A stretch of DNA of 64,000 nt from Croceimicrobium sp963977415 (GCA_963977415.1 CAXBOS010000006.1:62001-126000), one strand, 5' to 3'; positions 29,275-38,196 are shown, counted from the first letter of the stretch. The notes: generated by a model not told the origin, from the sequence alone. Translations and numbers: made by a program.

Positions 29275-29745
29275 ATGTTTGAAAACGAGTCAACAGGAAC
29301 AAAGACTAAAAAAGCAAAAAACGACTTTCACGGAATTAGACCTAGCGCTGCCTTTATTGGCGCTTCTTGGTTTAGCTTAGGAATAGGACTGGTTTCCTAT
29401 TGTATCGGTTTGTGGAATTCCGATATGATGCTTAATGAGCAAGGCTATTATTTCACAGTAATTTTATTTGGCCTTTTCTCGGCCATCTCGGTACAAAAAT
29501 GTGTGCGCGATCGTGCCGAAGACATTGAGGTAACCGACATCTATTATGGCGTAAGCTGGTTTACCACCATCGCTTCAGTGCTGCTTTTAGTAATCGGCTT
29601 ATGGAATGCAGATCTACTTTTAAGTGAGAAAGGCTTTTACGGAATGGCCTTTACTCTCGCCTTATTTTCGGCAATCGCAGTGCAAAAAAACACCCGCGAC
29701 ACGAAAGTAATTGACAAGCTCGAAGACCCTGTTGATTCCCTCTAA
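29275..29745 (+). CDS. YiaA/YiaB family inner membrane protein
   Basis: A 156-residue membrane protein made of two copies of the YiaA/YiaB two-helix module. The first is ASWFSLGIGLVSYCIGLWNS...GYYFTVILFGLFSAISVQK; the second is VSWFTTIASVLLLVIGLWNA...GFYGMAFTLALFSAIAVQK. Each ends in VQK followed by a charged R/D stretch. The biochemical role of the family is unknown. The gene is followed by a strong stem-loop (29795-29839). Confidence 0.88.
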   Translation: MFENESTGTKTKKAKNDFHGIRPSAAFIGASWFSLGIGLVSYCIGLWNSDMMLNEQGYYFTVILFGLFSAISVQKCVRDRAEDIEVTDIYYGVSWFTTIASVLLLVIGLWNADLLLSEKGFYGMAFTLALFSAIAVQKNTRDTKVIDKLEDPVDSL

Positions 29746-29794
29746 TCGGAGAAGCAAATTTTTAGTCGAATTCAGCTCTCTAAATGAGGACTAT

Positions 29795-29839
29795 GAATGT
29801 TCGCTATTAGTCTCCCCCCAGACACTATGGCGAACATTC
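29795..29839. repeat. Long stem-loop between the YiaA-like and phospholipase D genes
   Basis: Perfect 10-base arms GAATGTTCGC (29795-29804) and GCGAACATTC (29830-29839), with an inner GTCT/AGAC stem around a run of six C. No T run follows, so it is not a standard terminator. Confidence 0.7.
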
Positions 29840-29873
29840 TTACCTTAGGCCTCCCTTTATATTTTTTTCATAG

Positions 29874-31400
29874 ATGCGCATTCCTACCTTTCTCCTTCTA
29901 ATGGTCCTTTTTGCTTGCTCAGAGCCCGCGGACCTTATTCCAGACACAAAATCAAATTACTGTGCAGATATTCAGCGCATGGACTCCCTATCCCTCAGTG
30001 CAGAATTAGCAGAGATAGAAGATTTAATGCTAAACCAAACGGGCGTTTACCCTTTAGAAGATGGTGCGGGCTCCATGGTAACACGTGCTTGGTTTACCGA
30101 ATACGCCGAGGAAAGCATTAATATTCAATACTTTATTTTCTCTACCGATAATATTGGCCTAATCGCTTGCGATTATTTGGTAAGAGCGGCAGACCGCGGT
30201 GTGAAAGTGAACATTCTTGTGGATGACATTATGGTAAACACGGGCATTCAAGATATTCTAACCCTAGACTCCCATGAAAACATCACCATCAAAATCTACA
30301 ACCCCGGAGTAAACTTGGGGAAGAACATTTTCAGTAAGATTAAGAAGTTCACCACCGATTTCCGTTCTGCGAACCAGCGCATGCACAACAAAACTTTCAT
30401 AGTTGATAATAAGGTAGCCATAACAGGCGGACGCAATATTGCTGATGAGTATTTCGATTACGATCATGAGTATAATTTCCGCGATCGCGATGTTTTGCTT
30501 TTGGGAAAAAGTGCCCGCGACATGAGCACTTCCTTCTACGATTTTTGGAATGACTCCCTCAGTGTTGCCGTTAGCGAAATCAATACCGAAGAAGCTCTTA
30601 ACGTTAGCGATCCTGATCGTTTTGTGCGCCTGCACGAATACGCCTGTAATCCTGAAAATTTTTGGCCACAAGTGCGTGAGCGTTTGGATAAATTTCCTGC
30701 CAATTTCCAAAAATTACTGCGCGATGGAGAGATTGTGTGGCTAGACAGTGTGGCTTTTATTTCCGATGACCCAGGTAAAAACGACGGCAGTGAAGGCTTG
30801 GGCGGCGGAGGTAAAACCACTCAGGCGCTGGCCGCGCTGGTAGATGGGGCCCAAAAATCTATTGACATTCAATCGCCTTATTTGATTACTGACGAGGCGA
30901 GTCGCGCACTTTTTAAAAATGCCGTAGACCGGGGCGTGAAAATTAGAATCTTAACTAATAGCCTCGCTTCTACCGACAATGTAGAAGCCTTTAGTGGCTA
31001 TAAAAGCGACCGCGAAGAACTGCTCGCTACTGGTGTAGAAATTTATGAGTTTAAACCCGATGCAGCGGTGCGCTTCGAAATTATGACCGGTGAAGTGCAA
31101 GACAGCCTGGAGCAGAAACCCATTTTTGGCCTACATGCAAAATCAATGGTTATAGACGGTGAAATTGCCGTAATTGGCACCTTTAATTTAGATCCCCGCA
31201 GCGCCAATTTAAATACCGAATGCATTGCGATTATCCCATCTACGCAAGTGGCCCAATCGGTAGCACACGGAATGGAAATTGAGTTTCAGCCCGAAAACTC
31301 TTGGCACACCACTTTAGAATTCAATCCCGATGGGGAAGTAAGCCGCGGTAAACGTTTTAAGACATGGACGCGAAAAATACTGCCCAAGGATATTTTGTAA
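29874..31400 (+). CDS. Phospholipase D family lipoprotein (cardiolipin synthase-like)
   Basis: A 508-residue protein with two HKD motifs: HNKTFIVDNKVAITGGRN (His about 170) and HAKSMVIDGEIAVIGTFN (His about 421). Both keep HxK, Asp and the downstream Asn/Ser patch, as expected of an active phosphatidyl transferase or hydrolase. The N-terminus FLLLMVLFACSE is a lipoprotein signal with Cys at about residue 15, so the enzyme should be anchored facing the periplasm. That differs from cardiolipin synthases, which carry N-terminal membrane helices. A phospholipid substrate is likely but not proven. Confidence 0.87.
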   Translation: MRIPTFLLLMVLFACSEPADLIPDTKSNYCADIQRMDSLSLSAELAEIEDLMLNQTGVYPLEDGAGSMVTRAWFTEYAEESINIQYFIFSTDNIGLIACDYLVRAADRGVKVNILVDDIMVNTGIQDILTLDSHENITIKIYNPGVNLGKNIFSKIKKFTTDFRSANQRMHNKTFIVDNKVAITGGRNIADEYFDYDHEYNFRDRDVLLLGKSARDMSTSFYDFWNDSLSVAVSEINTEEALNVSDPDRFVRLHEYACNPENFWPQVRERLDKFPANFQKLLRDGEIVWLDSVAFISDDPGKNDGSEGLGGGGKTTQALAALVDGAQKSIDIQSPYLITDEASRALFKNAVDRGVKIRILTNSLASTDNVEAFSGYKSDREELLATGVEIYEFKPDAAVRFEIMTGEVQDSLEQKPIFGLHAKSMVIDGEIAVIGTFNLDPRSANLNTECIAIIPSTQVAQSVAHGMEIEFQPENSWHTTLEFNPDGEVSRGKRFKTWTRKILPKDIL

Positions 31401-31509
31401 AGCGCATTAAGACTCCAAAATTTCGGCTTAATTATTTCTAAATTGTAATATCTTTCTATTTCGGCAAACTAATTGCTAGGAGCCACAATCTTTAGTAATT
31501 TCACGCCAT

Positions 31510-31517
31510 TAATTTTG
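31510..31517 (+). promoter_or_regulatory. -7 promoter element of rpoN
   Basis: TAATTTTG matches TAnnTTTG and ends four bases before the rpoN ATG, which predicts a leaderless or nearly leaderless mRNA. No convincing -33 TTG is seen. Confidence 0.4.
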
Positions 31518-31521
31518 CCCC

Positions 31522-32982
31522 ATGTTAAAGCAGCAGCTGCAGCAAAAACTTCTTCAGAAACTCTCGCCTCAGCAAATTCAGCTGATGAAGCTGATTCAGT
31601 TGCCCACGCTCGCCCTTGAGCAAAAAATTAAAGAAGAAATTGAAACCAATCCCGCCCTCGACGAAGGCAGTGAAACGGACAGCAATGAAGACGATGAGTT
31701 CGACTACGATCAAGACTTAAATGAGAGTAGTGATGAGTCCAATGATGCCGACGATATAAATGTGGATGAGTACCTCAGCGACGATGAGGTGCCCGACTAC
31801 CGCCTGCAAGCCAACAATTACTCGAAAGACGATGAAGACAGCAAAGTGCCCATTACCGGCGGCATTAGCTTTCATGAATATTTAATCAGCCAATTAGCCA
31901 CCTTTAGCTTTAACGATCAAGATCGGCAGATCGCCGAATACTTGGTTGGCAATATCGATGACGATGGTTATATCCGTCGCGAACTGCGGGCTATTGTAGA
32001 CGATTTAGCATTCACGCAAAATATTTTTGTAGAAGAAGACGAGCTGGAAAAAGTGCTCTCACAAGTACAGGAAATGGACCCAGCGGGAGTGGGTGCTCGC
32101 AATTTAAAAGAGTGTTTAGCCCTTCAATTAGAGCGCAAAGCTCCTACTTATCACGTAAGGTTAGCCAACGAAATAATAAAAGATCATTTCGACGAGTTTA
32201 CCAAAAAGCATTACGAAAAACTAATTGTTCGTTTAGACATAGACGAAGAAGACCTGAAATTAGCCATTGAAGAAATCGTTCGTTTAAATCCCAAACCTGG
32301 TAACAGTTCTAGCAACTCTAGCGGCGATTTACAGGTAGTGATTCCCGATTATACCATCACCATTAACGATGGAGAATTAGAGCTAAGCCTAAACTCGCGC
32401 AATGCCCCCGAGCTTAACGTTAGCCGCGAGTATAAAGACATGTTGGAGACCTATAAGGATACCAACAAAAAAAATAAGGCTCAAAAAGATGCTGCCCTTT
32501 TTGTGAAGCAAAAGCTCGACAGTGCCAAGTGGTTTATTGAAGCCATTCGTCAGCGCCAGCAAACGCTAATGATTACCATGAGCGCCATTATGGAGCATCA
32601 AAAAGAGTATTTCATTACCGGAGATGAGCGCAAATTACGCCCCATGATTCTCAAGGATATTGCCGACGAAATTGGCATGGACATCTCGACTGTTTCCCGC
32701 GTAGCCAGTAATAAATACGTTTCTACACCCTACGGAACTTTTTTAATCAAACAATTCTTCAGCGAAAGCATGAAAAATGAGGCCGGCGAAGATGTAAGTA
32801 CTCGAGAGATTAAAAAGATTTTAGAAGATTCCATCGGCGAGGAAGACAAACACAGACCGCTAACCGACGATAAATTGGCCGCCTTGCTCAAAGAAAAAGG
32901 TTACCCCATTGCCCGCCGAACGGTAGCGAAATATCGTGAGCAATTGGATATTCCCGTGGCGCGTTTACGCAAAGAATTATAA
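31522..32982 (+). CDS. rpoN: RNA polymerase sigma-54 factor
   Basis: Directs transcription from -24/-12 promoters with enhancer-binding activators. The 486-residue protein has the Gln/Leu-rich region I (LKQQLQQKLLQKLSPQQIQL, then ETNPALDE), a long acidic region II (about 50-100) and the core-binding domain. The HTH is followed by the RpoN box ARRTVAKYRE near residue 462. No bacterial enhancer-binding activator is encoded in this window. Confidence 0.97.
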   Translation: MLKQQLQQKLLQKLSPQQIQLMKLIQLPTLALEQKIKEEIETNPALDEGSETDSNEDDEFDYDQDLNESSDESNDADDINVDEYLSDDEVPDYRLQANNYSKDDEDSKVPITGGISFHEYLISQLATFSFNDQDRQIAEYLVGNIDDDGYIRRELRAIVDDLAFTQNIFVEEDELEKVLSQVQEMDPAGVGARNLKECLALQLERKAPTYHVRLANEIIKDHFDEFTKKHYEKLIVRLDIDEEDLKLAIEEIVRLNPKPGNSSSNSSGDLQVVIPDYTITINDGELELSLNSRNAPELNVSREYKDMLETYKDTNKKNKAQKDAALFVKQKLDSAKWFIEAIRQRQQTLMITMSAIMEHQKEYFITGDERKLRPMILKDIADEIGMDISTVSRVASNKYVSTPYGTFLIKQFFSESMKNEAGEDVSTREIKKILEDSIGEEDKHRPLTDDKLAALLKEKGYPIARRTVAKYREQLDIPVARLRKEL

Positions 32983-32983
32983 C

Positions 32984-33586
32984 ATGAATAAAAGCCTGGC
33001 CAAAGCGATATCGGTATTATTTCATCCTGCTATTTATCCCATTGTGGGCATCTTCCTTATACTACGTCATTTACCTTATCACTACTCACATCGAGTGGTA
33101 GTTTTAAGCATCAGTATGGTTTTTGTAGGTACTTATTTAATTCCAGTACTAATTAGCCTTTTACTTTTTCGCTTGCGCTTGATAAGCAGCTTAATGATGG
33201 AGAATGCTAAAGACCGCCGCTGGCCCTATGCCTTTGGTGCGATCTCTTTTATTTTTACCGCTCACTTTATTTATCAAGCCGAATTAGCCAGTGAAGCCTA
33301 TCTCTTCCTCTTTGGCTCGGCCTTGGTTATCCTACTGCACTTCTTATTACTGCGCTTTTTGAAACCCAGCGCCCACATGGCTGGCATTGGAGGTTTCTTA
33401 GCCCTCTTAATGGCTGTTTCCGCCAAATATGCGCTTAACGTTTTACCCTTTATTGTACTCCTTTTTTTATTAGCCGGTATTATTGGTAGTGCTCGCTTAG
33501 CGCTAGATGCGCATACACCGCGCGAATTGTGGTTGGGCTTTATAAGCGGATTGGTAATCGTGTTTTCGACGATATACTTTATTTAA
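32984..33586 (+). CDS. Small integral membrane protein, possibly a degenerate PAP2-type phosphatase
   Basis: From the ATG at 32984 (one base after the rpoN stop) it is 200 residues with about six membrane segments. A longer reading inside rpoN is rejected. Near the C-terminus SARLALDAHTPRELWLGF recalls the third PAP2 motif (SR-x5-H-x3-D), and NAKDRRWPYAF recalls the K...RP motif. The central SGH motif is not clear and the last Asp is Glu. It could therefore be a non-catalytic PAP2 relative. Coupling to rpoN is positional only. Confidence 0.7.
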   Translation: MNKSLAKAISVLFHPAIYPIVGIFLILRHLPYHYSHRVVVLSISMVFVGTYLIPVLISLLLFRLRLISSLMMENAKDRRWPYAFGAISFIFTAHFIYQAELASEAYLFLFGSALVILLHFLLLRFLKPSAHMAGIGGFLALLMAVSAKYALNVLPFIVLLFLLAGIIGSARLALDAHTPRELWLGFISGLVIVFSTIYFI

Positions 33587-33906
33587 CTTGAGTTCGAAAT
33601 TCATCTGCTGCGCGCGAAGTCGACACCTAATGTTGCTCATCATCCTACTTGTGAAAGTAAATGTAAAAATTTCTTAATCAGTGACTTATGATTTCAAATC
33701 ATACCACTCACTTCTTTCAGTTTGTTGCTTTTGCCTTAGCCTAGGGACTATGGATTTCTTGAGTCTAGTAGGAATTAATGATGAAGGAGCCGTATAAGCC
33801 CAGTGCGGTTTTAATTAATCTTTATTGGCTGGTTAGGCTTTACGATTTCTTGGACCAAAGGACCAAAGGCTGCAGCATTGGGTTTATACATTGTTAGCAA
33901 ATCGTT
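33587..33906. other. Gene-free stretch with three inverted-repeat signals
   Basis: This 320-base gap holds no credible gene. It contains TAACTTGAGTTCGA (33584-33597), which resembles the end of the MITE-like elements at 38197 and 62950. It also contains a perfect palindrome TATGATTTCAAATCATA (33687-33703) and an attC-like inverted repeat (33792-33889). Confidence 0.6.
33792..33897 (-). repeat. attC-like imperfect inverted repeat behind the repeat-protein gene
   Basis: Arms GTATAAGCCCAGTGC (33792-33806) and GCATTGGGTTTATAC (33875-33889) are inverted copies, 13 of 15 matching, with the two mismatches G-T compatible. The spacer is 68 bases. The right arm continues ATTGTTAGC, giving GCTAAC on the minus strand, which resembles the RYYYAAC end of integron attC sites. 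It begins 10 bases past the stop codon of the minus-strand gene, the position an attC would occupy in a cassette. A direct repeat GGACCAAA x2 sits in the loop. Confidence 0.4.
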
Positions 33907-35607
33907 TTATTGTTTAACCATTTTTATCACCGCTGTTTTAGTTCCTGCATGAATGGAAATAAGATAAATTCCGTCTGGCTCTTTTATAGAAAGGTTTAAA
34001 ACTTTTGTTTGAGGTTTGGTTATTGATTCAATCTTTTTTCTTGAAATATCAGTAATTATAACCTGTGAGCTTTCATATACATCACCAAGGTCGATGGAGA
34101 AATTTCCAGATGTTGGATTAGGGTAAACAACAAGCTTATTTCCAAAATTTTTATCAATAATTCTCAGAGGTGGACTTTGACTCATTTTTTGTACAAAAAC
34201 ATCAGAATATCCCTTTGAACTAAGGCTTGTTGTTCCAACTCCCGGATCAAAATCTACCGTATCTCCGAAGTATCCTGTGGTATATACAATTCCTGACGTA
34301 TCTAAGGTGATGGAGATGCCGACATCATTCCTCTTCCACCCCCCAAATGATTTTACCCAAAGTAAATTACCCGATGCGTCCAGTTTTTGTACAAAAACAT
34401 CAGAACCTCCCTTTGAAGCAAGCTTTGTCGTTCCAGCTCCCGGATCAAAATCTACTGTATCTCGGAAAAATCCTGCTAAATATGCATTTCCTGATGCATC
34501 TGCAGTGATGGACATGCCACCGTCATTACTCGTCCCCCCAAATGATTTTACCCAAAGCAAATTACCCGATGGATCTATTTTTTGCACAAAAACATCAGAA
34601 CCTCCCTTTGAAGCAAGCTTTGTCGTTCCAGCTCCCGGATCAAAATCTACTGTATCTCGGAAAAATCCTGTTGTATATACATTTCCTAATGCATCTACAG
34701 TGATTGAGGTACCACCATCATCACTCTTCCCACCAAAGGATTTTGCCCAAACTAAATTACCCGATGGATCAAATTTTTGTATAAAAGCATCAGAAAATCC
34801 GTTTGAAGTATGATTTGTTGTTCCAGCTCCAGGATCAAAATCTACTGTATCTCCGAACTCTCCTGTTGTATATACATTTCCTGATACATCTACAGTGATG
34901 TGACCCCTATCACCACTCGTCCCACCAAATGATTTTACCCAAAGTAAATTACCTGATGGATTCAATTTTTGTACAAAAACATCAAAAGACCCGTTAGAAG
35001 TAAGGTTTGTTGTTCCAGCTCCAGGATCAAAATCTACTGTATCTATGAAATATCCTGTGATATATGCATTGCCTGATGCATCTACAGTGATGGAGTTGCC
35101 ACCATCACTACTCGTCCCACCAAATGATTTTGCCCAAACCAAATTACCTGATGGATCCAATTTTTGTACAAAAACATCAGAATATCCCTTTGAAGTAAGG
35201 CTTGTTGTTCCAACTCCCGGATCAAAATCTACTGTATCTCCGAAATATCCTGTTGTATATACATTTCCTGATGCATCTACAGTGATGGAGTTGCCACCAT
35301 CACTACTCGTCCCACCAAATGATTTTGCCCAAACCAAATTACCCAATGGATCCAGTTTTTGTACAAAAACATCAGAATATCCCTTTGAAGTTAGGTTTGT
35401 TGTTCCAGCTCCCGGATCAAAATCTACTGTATATTGAAAAAATCCTGTTGTATATACATTTCCTGATGCATCTACAGTGATGGAGGTGCCACCATCAAAA
35501 CTCCACCCACCAAAGGGTTTTGCCCATTCAAAAGTTTGAGCATTGATGGAGTAATTAAGGAATAGCATTATCGCAATGAATGCGATCTTAAAATATTCTT
35601 TTTTCAC
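33907..35607 (-). CDS. T9SS type A cargo protein with seven SBBP-like repeats
   Basis: The GTG at 35607 gives 566 residues with a signal peptide (KKEYFKIAFIAIMLFLNYSINA). A longer reading would overlap the next gene and lack a signal. Seven units of about 65 residues follow, each with VDFDPGxGTT, SDVFVQKLDPSGNL and SFGGTSxDGGxSITVDASGN, resembling beta-propeller-repeat (SBBP) proteins. The protein ends in a type A sorting domain (VVYPNPTSGNFSIDL...GIYLISIHAG...KMVKQ). The repeats are nearly identical at DNA level, and the gene looks more AT-rich than its neighbours, which suggests recent expansion or transfer. Confidence 0.87.
   Translation of the reverse strand: MKKEYFKIAFIAIMLFLNYSINAQTFEWAKPFGGWSFDGGTSITVDASGNVYTTGFFQYTVDFDPGAGTTNLTSKGYSDVFVQKLDPLGNLVWAKSFGGTSSDGGNSITVDASGNVYTTGYFGDTVDFDPGVGTTSLTSKGYSDVFVQKLDPSGNLVWAKSFGGTSSDGGNSITVDASGNAYITGYFIDTVDFDPGAGTTNLTSNGSFDVFVQKLNPSGNLLWVKSFGGTSGDRGHITVDVSGNVYTTGEFGDTVDFDPGAGTTNHTSNGFSDAFIQKFDPSGNLVWAKSFGGKSDDGGTSITVDALGNVYTTGFFRDTVDFDPGAGTTKLASKGGSDVFVQKIDPSGNLLWVKSFGGTSNDGGMSITADASGNAYLAGFFRDTVDFDPGAGTTKLASKGGSDVFVQKLDASGNLLWVKSFGGWKRNDVGISITLDTSGIVYTTGYFGDTVDFDPGVGTTSLSSKGYSDVFVQKMSQSPPLRIIDKNFGNKLVVYPNPTSGNFSIDLGDVYESSQVIITDISRKKIESITKPQTKVLNLSIKEPDGIYLISIHAGTKTAVIKMVKQ
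34185..35525 (-). repeat. Tandem 195-bp coding repeats (seven units)
   Basis: Each unit is about 195 bases (65 codons). Blocks such as the one encoding VDFDPGAGTT recur almost without change. Two adjacent units, around 34390-34460 and 34585-34655, are near-identical over long stretches. The array is in frame throughout. Confidence 0.85.
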
Positions 35608-35653
35608 GTTGTCTAATTTATGTTTGCACAACACCTGTGCATAAACATCCATC

Positions 35654-36340
35654 CTAAAACATAAAACTAAAACCAATCCCAAAGGGACGTATCCTTTCTA
35701 AAGTAGTGGCTTGAGTGCCGCCCGCAGAGAGTATTTCACCGCCCGTGTATAATGGCGTGAGCGAATAAAAAGCATACAGATTAGTAATACCGTAACCTAG
35801 CTTTACATAGGCATCTGCGCGAAAGCGCGCCAAATCATCGAGTTGATAATAACGCACCCGTGAGTTTTCACGTCTAATAAGAGAGTTATCTAAGGTTCGT
35901 ACCCCGGCTCGTGCGCCAAGGTAAAAACGATAAAATTTTCCCGCCTCATTTTTCTTCGAGCGAAAGCGGAGTTCAACTGGAATGTAGAGATATTGCAGGT
36001 TCTGCGAAGCGCTTTTGAAAGTGGTATCGGTTCCTAGTTCATAATGGCCTTCGCCCGTTTTTAAATCGGTGCTTATCAAATGATTGTTACCATAACCTTG
36101 AAAGGAATACGACAAGCCGTATCCTATGCCCCCTCTTTCACTCCAGCTCGATTCAAACATAAAACCCACGTCGGCCGCTACGCTCCAAATAGCGTTTTCT
36201 GTACCGGCGGGCGCATCTGCGAAAGCAAGATAACTGAGGTCGTAAAAAACAAACTTTTCGTGCTTTGGTAAAAGCTTTTTTTGCGCTTGCAGACCAAGAC
36301 TTAGAAGAAGGATAGCAAAAGAATAAAGGGTGGTTTTCAT
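35654..36340 (-). CDS. Outer-membrane beta-barrel protein of unknown function
   Basis: The ATG at 36340 yields 228 residues with a signal peptide (KTTLYSFAILLLSLGLQA). An upstream start at 36433 adds a non-signal extension. The mature part alternates strands with turns and shows typical barrel strands (GYGLSYSFQGYG, LQYLYIPVELRF, FYRFYLGARAGVRT), ending in the aromatic residue Phe (GIGFSFMF) as outer-membrane barrels do. It resembles porin-family or outer-membrane beta-barrel domain proteins of Bacteroidota. It lies about 46 bases upstream of the repeat protein's GTG. Confidence 0.8.
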   Translation of the reverse strand: MKTTLYSFAILLLSLGLQAQKKLLPKHEKFVFYDLSYLAFADAPAGTENAIWSVAADVGFMFESSWSERGGIGYGLSYSFQGYGNNHLISTDLKTGEGHYELGTDTTFKSASQNLQYLYIPVELRFRSKKNEAGKFYRFYLGARAGVRTLDNSLIRRENSRVRYYQLDDLARFRADAYVKLGYGITNLYAFYSLTPLYTGGEILSAGGTQATTLERIRPFGIGFSFMF

Positions 36341-36434
36341 AGATCTTAAATAAGAATTGCAATTTAGAGAAATGAAATCTATCAGAGGATAGCAGTTCAC
36401 AATGGAATTAAGCACACAAACATTTAATTTCAAT

Positions 36435-36442
36435 TACTTTTG
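36435..36442 (+). promoter_or_regulatory. -7 promoter element of lysS
   Basis: TACTTTTG fits TAnnTTTG and lies 18 bases before the lysS ATG; no clear -33 TTG is present. Confidence 0.45.
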
Positions 36443-36460
36443 CGCGAAATTTCTTAAGCT

Positions 36461-38194
36461 ATGAGTCAGCATTTGTCCGAACAAGAATTACAAAGAAGAG
36501 AGGCCCTTAAAAGCTTACGCGAGATGGGTATAGACCCCTATCCTGCCGCTGAGTATAAGGCGAGTCATTTTTCTAAGGACATCCACGCCGCCTACGAAGA
36601 TAATCCGGAAGCCCAAGAATGGGAAGAAGTATGTATTAGCGGCCGCATGATGACCCAGCGTATTAATGGTAAAGCTTCCTTTGCTGACGTGATGGACAGC
36701 CATGGTCGGGTGCAGGTTTACTTTAACCGCGATATTCTTTGCCCGGGCGAAGACAAAGAGCTTTACAATACTGTTTTCAAACGTTTACTTGACATTGGTG
36801 ACTTTATTGGTGTTACTGGTCGCGTTTTTAAAACCAATATGGGCGAAATTACCATTGAAGCGCACAGCCTAACCGTACTGAGTAAATCCTTACGCCCGCT
36901 ACCTATTGTTAAGAAAGACAAAGAAGGAAATATTTACGATGCCTTTACCAATCCCGAGCAGCGTTACCGCATGCGCTATGTGGATTTAGTAGTAAACGAC
37001 AAGGTCAAAAATACTTTTATAACTCGCACTCGCATTATGAATGCCATGCGCGAGTTTTTCAATCGTAAAGACTATTTAGAAGTAGAAACCCCCATTTTAC
37101 AGCCTATCCCCGGCGGTGCTGCGGCGCGTCCTTTTATTACGCATCACAATGCTTTAGATATGCCGCTTTACCTGCGTATCGCCAACGAGCTTTACTTAAA
37201 ACGTCTTATCGTTGGGGGCTTTGAAGGGGTTTATGAATTTGCCAAAGACTTCCGTAATGAAGGGATGGATCGCACCCATAACCCCGAGTTTACGGTAATG
37301 GAAATCTATGTGGCTTATAAAGACTACTTCTGGATGATGAACTTCACCGAAGAAATGTTAGAGCATGTAGTTACTAGCGTTAATAAGGGATCTACCGAAG
37401 TGAAATTAGGCGACAAGGTGCTAAACTTTAAAGCGCCTTTTGCACGTATCACTATGGTAGATGCGATAAAAGAGCATACCGGCTACGATATTACCGGCAT
37501 GGATGAGGCGGCTTTACGCGATGTATGTAAGGCGCTCAACATCGAAACCGATGATAGCATGGGCAAGGGTAAATTGATTGATGAGATTTTCGGCGAGAAA
37601 TGCGAAGGAAATTACATCCAACCGACCTTTATTACCGATTACCCAGTGGAGATGTCGCCGCTTTGTAAAAAGCACCGCGATAATCCCGATTTCACCGAAC
37701 GTTTCGAATTGATGATTAATGGTAAAGAAGTGGCCAATGCCTATTCGGAGCTAAACGATCCCATTGATCAACGCGAGCGCTTTGAAGAGCAATTAAACCT
37801 TTCCGCCAAGGGCGACGATGAGGCGATGTTTATCGATCAAGACTTCTTGCGCGCTTTAGAATTTGGCATGCCGCCTACTTCAGGAATGGGTATTGGTATT
37901 GATCGCTTGACCATGATGTTGACCGATAATTCCAGTATTCAAGAAGTGCTTTTCTTCCCGCAAATGAAGCCCGAAAATAAAGAGAGCAAAAAAGTACTGG
38001 AACTAAACGAAGGCGAAAAAGCGATTTTCGAAATCTTAAAAGCGGAAACTCGCTTAGCGCTAGATGACTTAAAAACGCGCTCGGGTCTTTCCAACAAAGC
38101 CTGGGACAAGAGTCTTAAAGGTCTAGCCAAGATGGGCTTGAGCAAAGTGGAGCAAACGGAAGAAGGGCTTTTCGTAGAGTTAGCAGAAGACTAG
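36461..38194 (+). CDS. lysS: Lysyl-tRNA synthetase (class II) with C-terminal extension
   Basis: Charges tRNA-Lys. The 577-residue protein has the OB-fold anticodon domain (ISGRMMTQRINGKASFADVM) and the class IIb catalytic core: motif 1 around RTRIMNAMREFFNRKDYLEV, motif 2 FRNEGMDRTHNPEFT and motif 3 GMGIGIDRLTMML. After the usual end of the enzyme (VLFFPQMKPE, about residue 505) there is an extra 70-residue domain (EGEKAIFEILKAE...LSNKAWDKSLKGLAKMGL) with a winged-helix look. Comparable extensions are known to me from Bacteroidota LysRS. Confidence 0.97.
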   Translation: MSQHLSEQELQRREALKSLREMGIDPYPAAEYKASHFSKDIHAAYEDNPEAQEWEEVCISGRMMTQRINGKASFADVMDSHGRVQVYFNRDILCPGEDKELYNTVFKRLLDIGDFIGVTGRVFKTNMGEITIEAHSLTVLSKSLRPLPIVKKDKEGNIYDAFTNPEQRYRMRYVDLVVNDKVKNTFITRTRIMNAMREFFNRKDYLEVETPILQPIPGGAAARPFITHHNALDMPLYLRIANELYLKRLIVGGFEGVYEFAKDFRNEGMDRTHNPEFTVMEIYVAYKDYFWMMNFTEEMLEHVVTSVNKGSTEVKLGDKVLNFKAPFARITMVDAIKEHTGYDITGMDEAALRDVCKALNIETDDSMGKGKLIDEIFGEKCEGNYIQPTFITDYPVEMSPLCKKHRDNPDFTERFELMINGKEVANAYSELNDPIDQRERFEEQLNLSAKGDDEAMFIDQDFLRALEFGMPPTSGMGIGIDRLTMMLTDNSSIQEVLFFPQMKPENKESKKVLELNEGEKAIFEILKAETRLALDDLKTRSGLSNKAWDKSLKGLAKMGLSKVEQTEEGLFVELAED

Positions 38195-38196
38195 AA

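Noticed and set aside
34277..35437. Long plus-strand open frames opposite the SBBP-like repeats
   Set aside because: They are antisense shadows of in-frame 195-base repeats and show repeated Pro/Ser-rich nonsense without a signal or start context.
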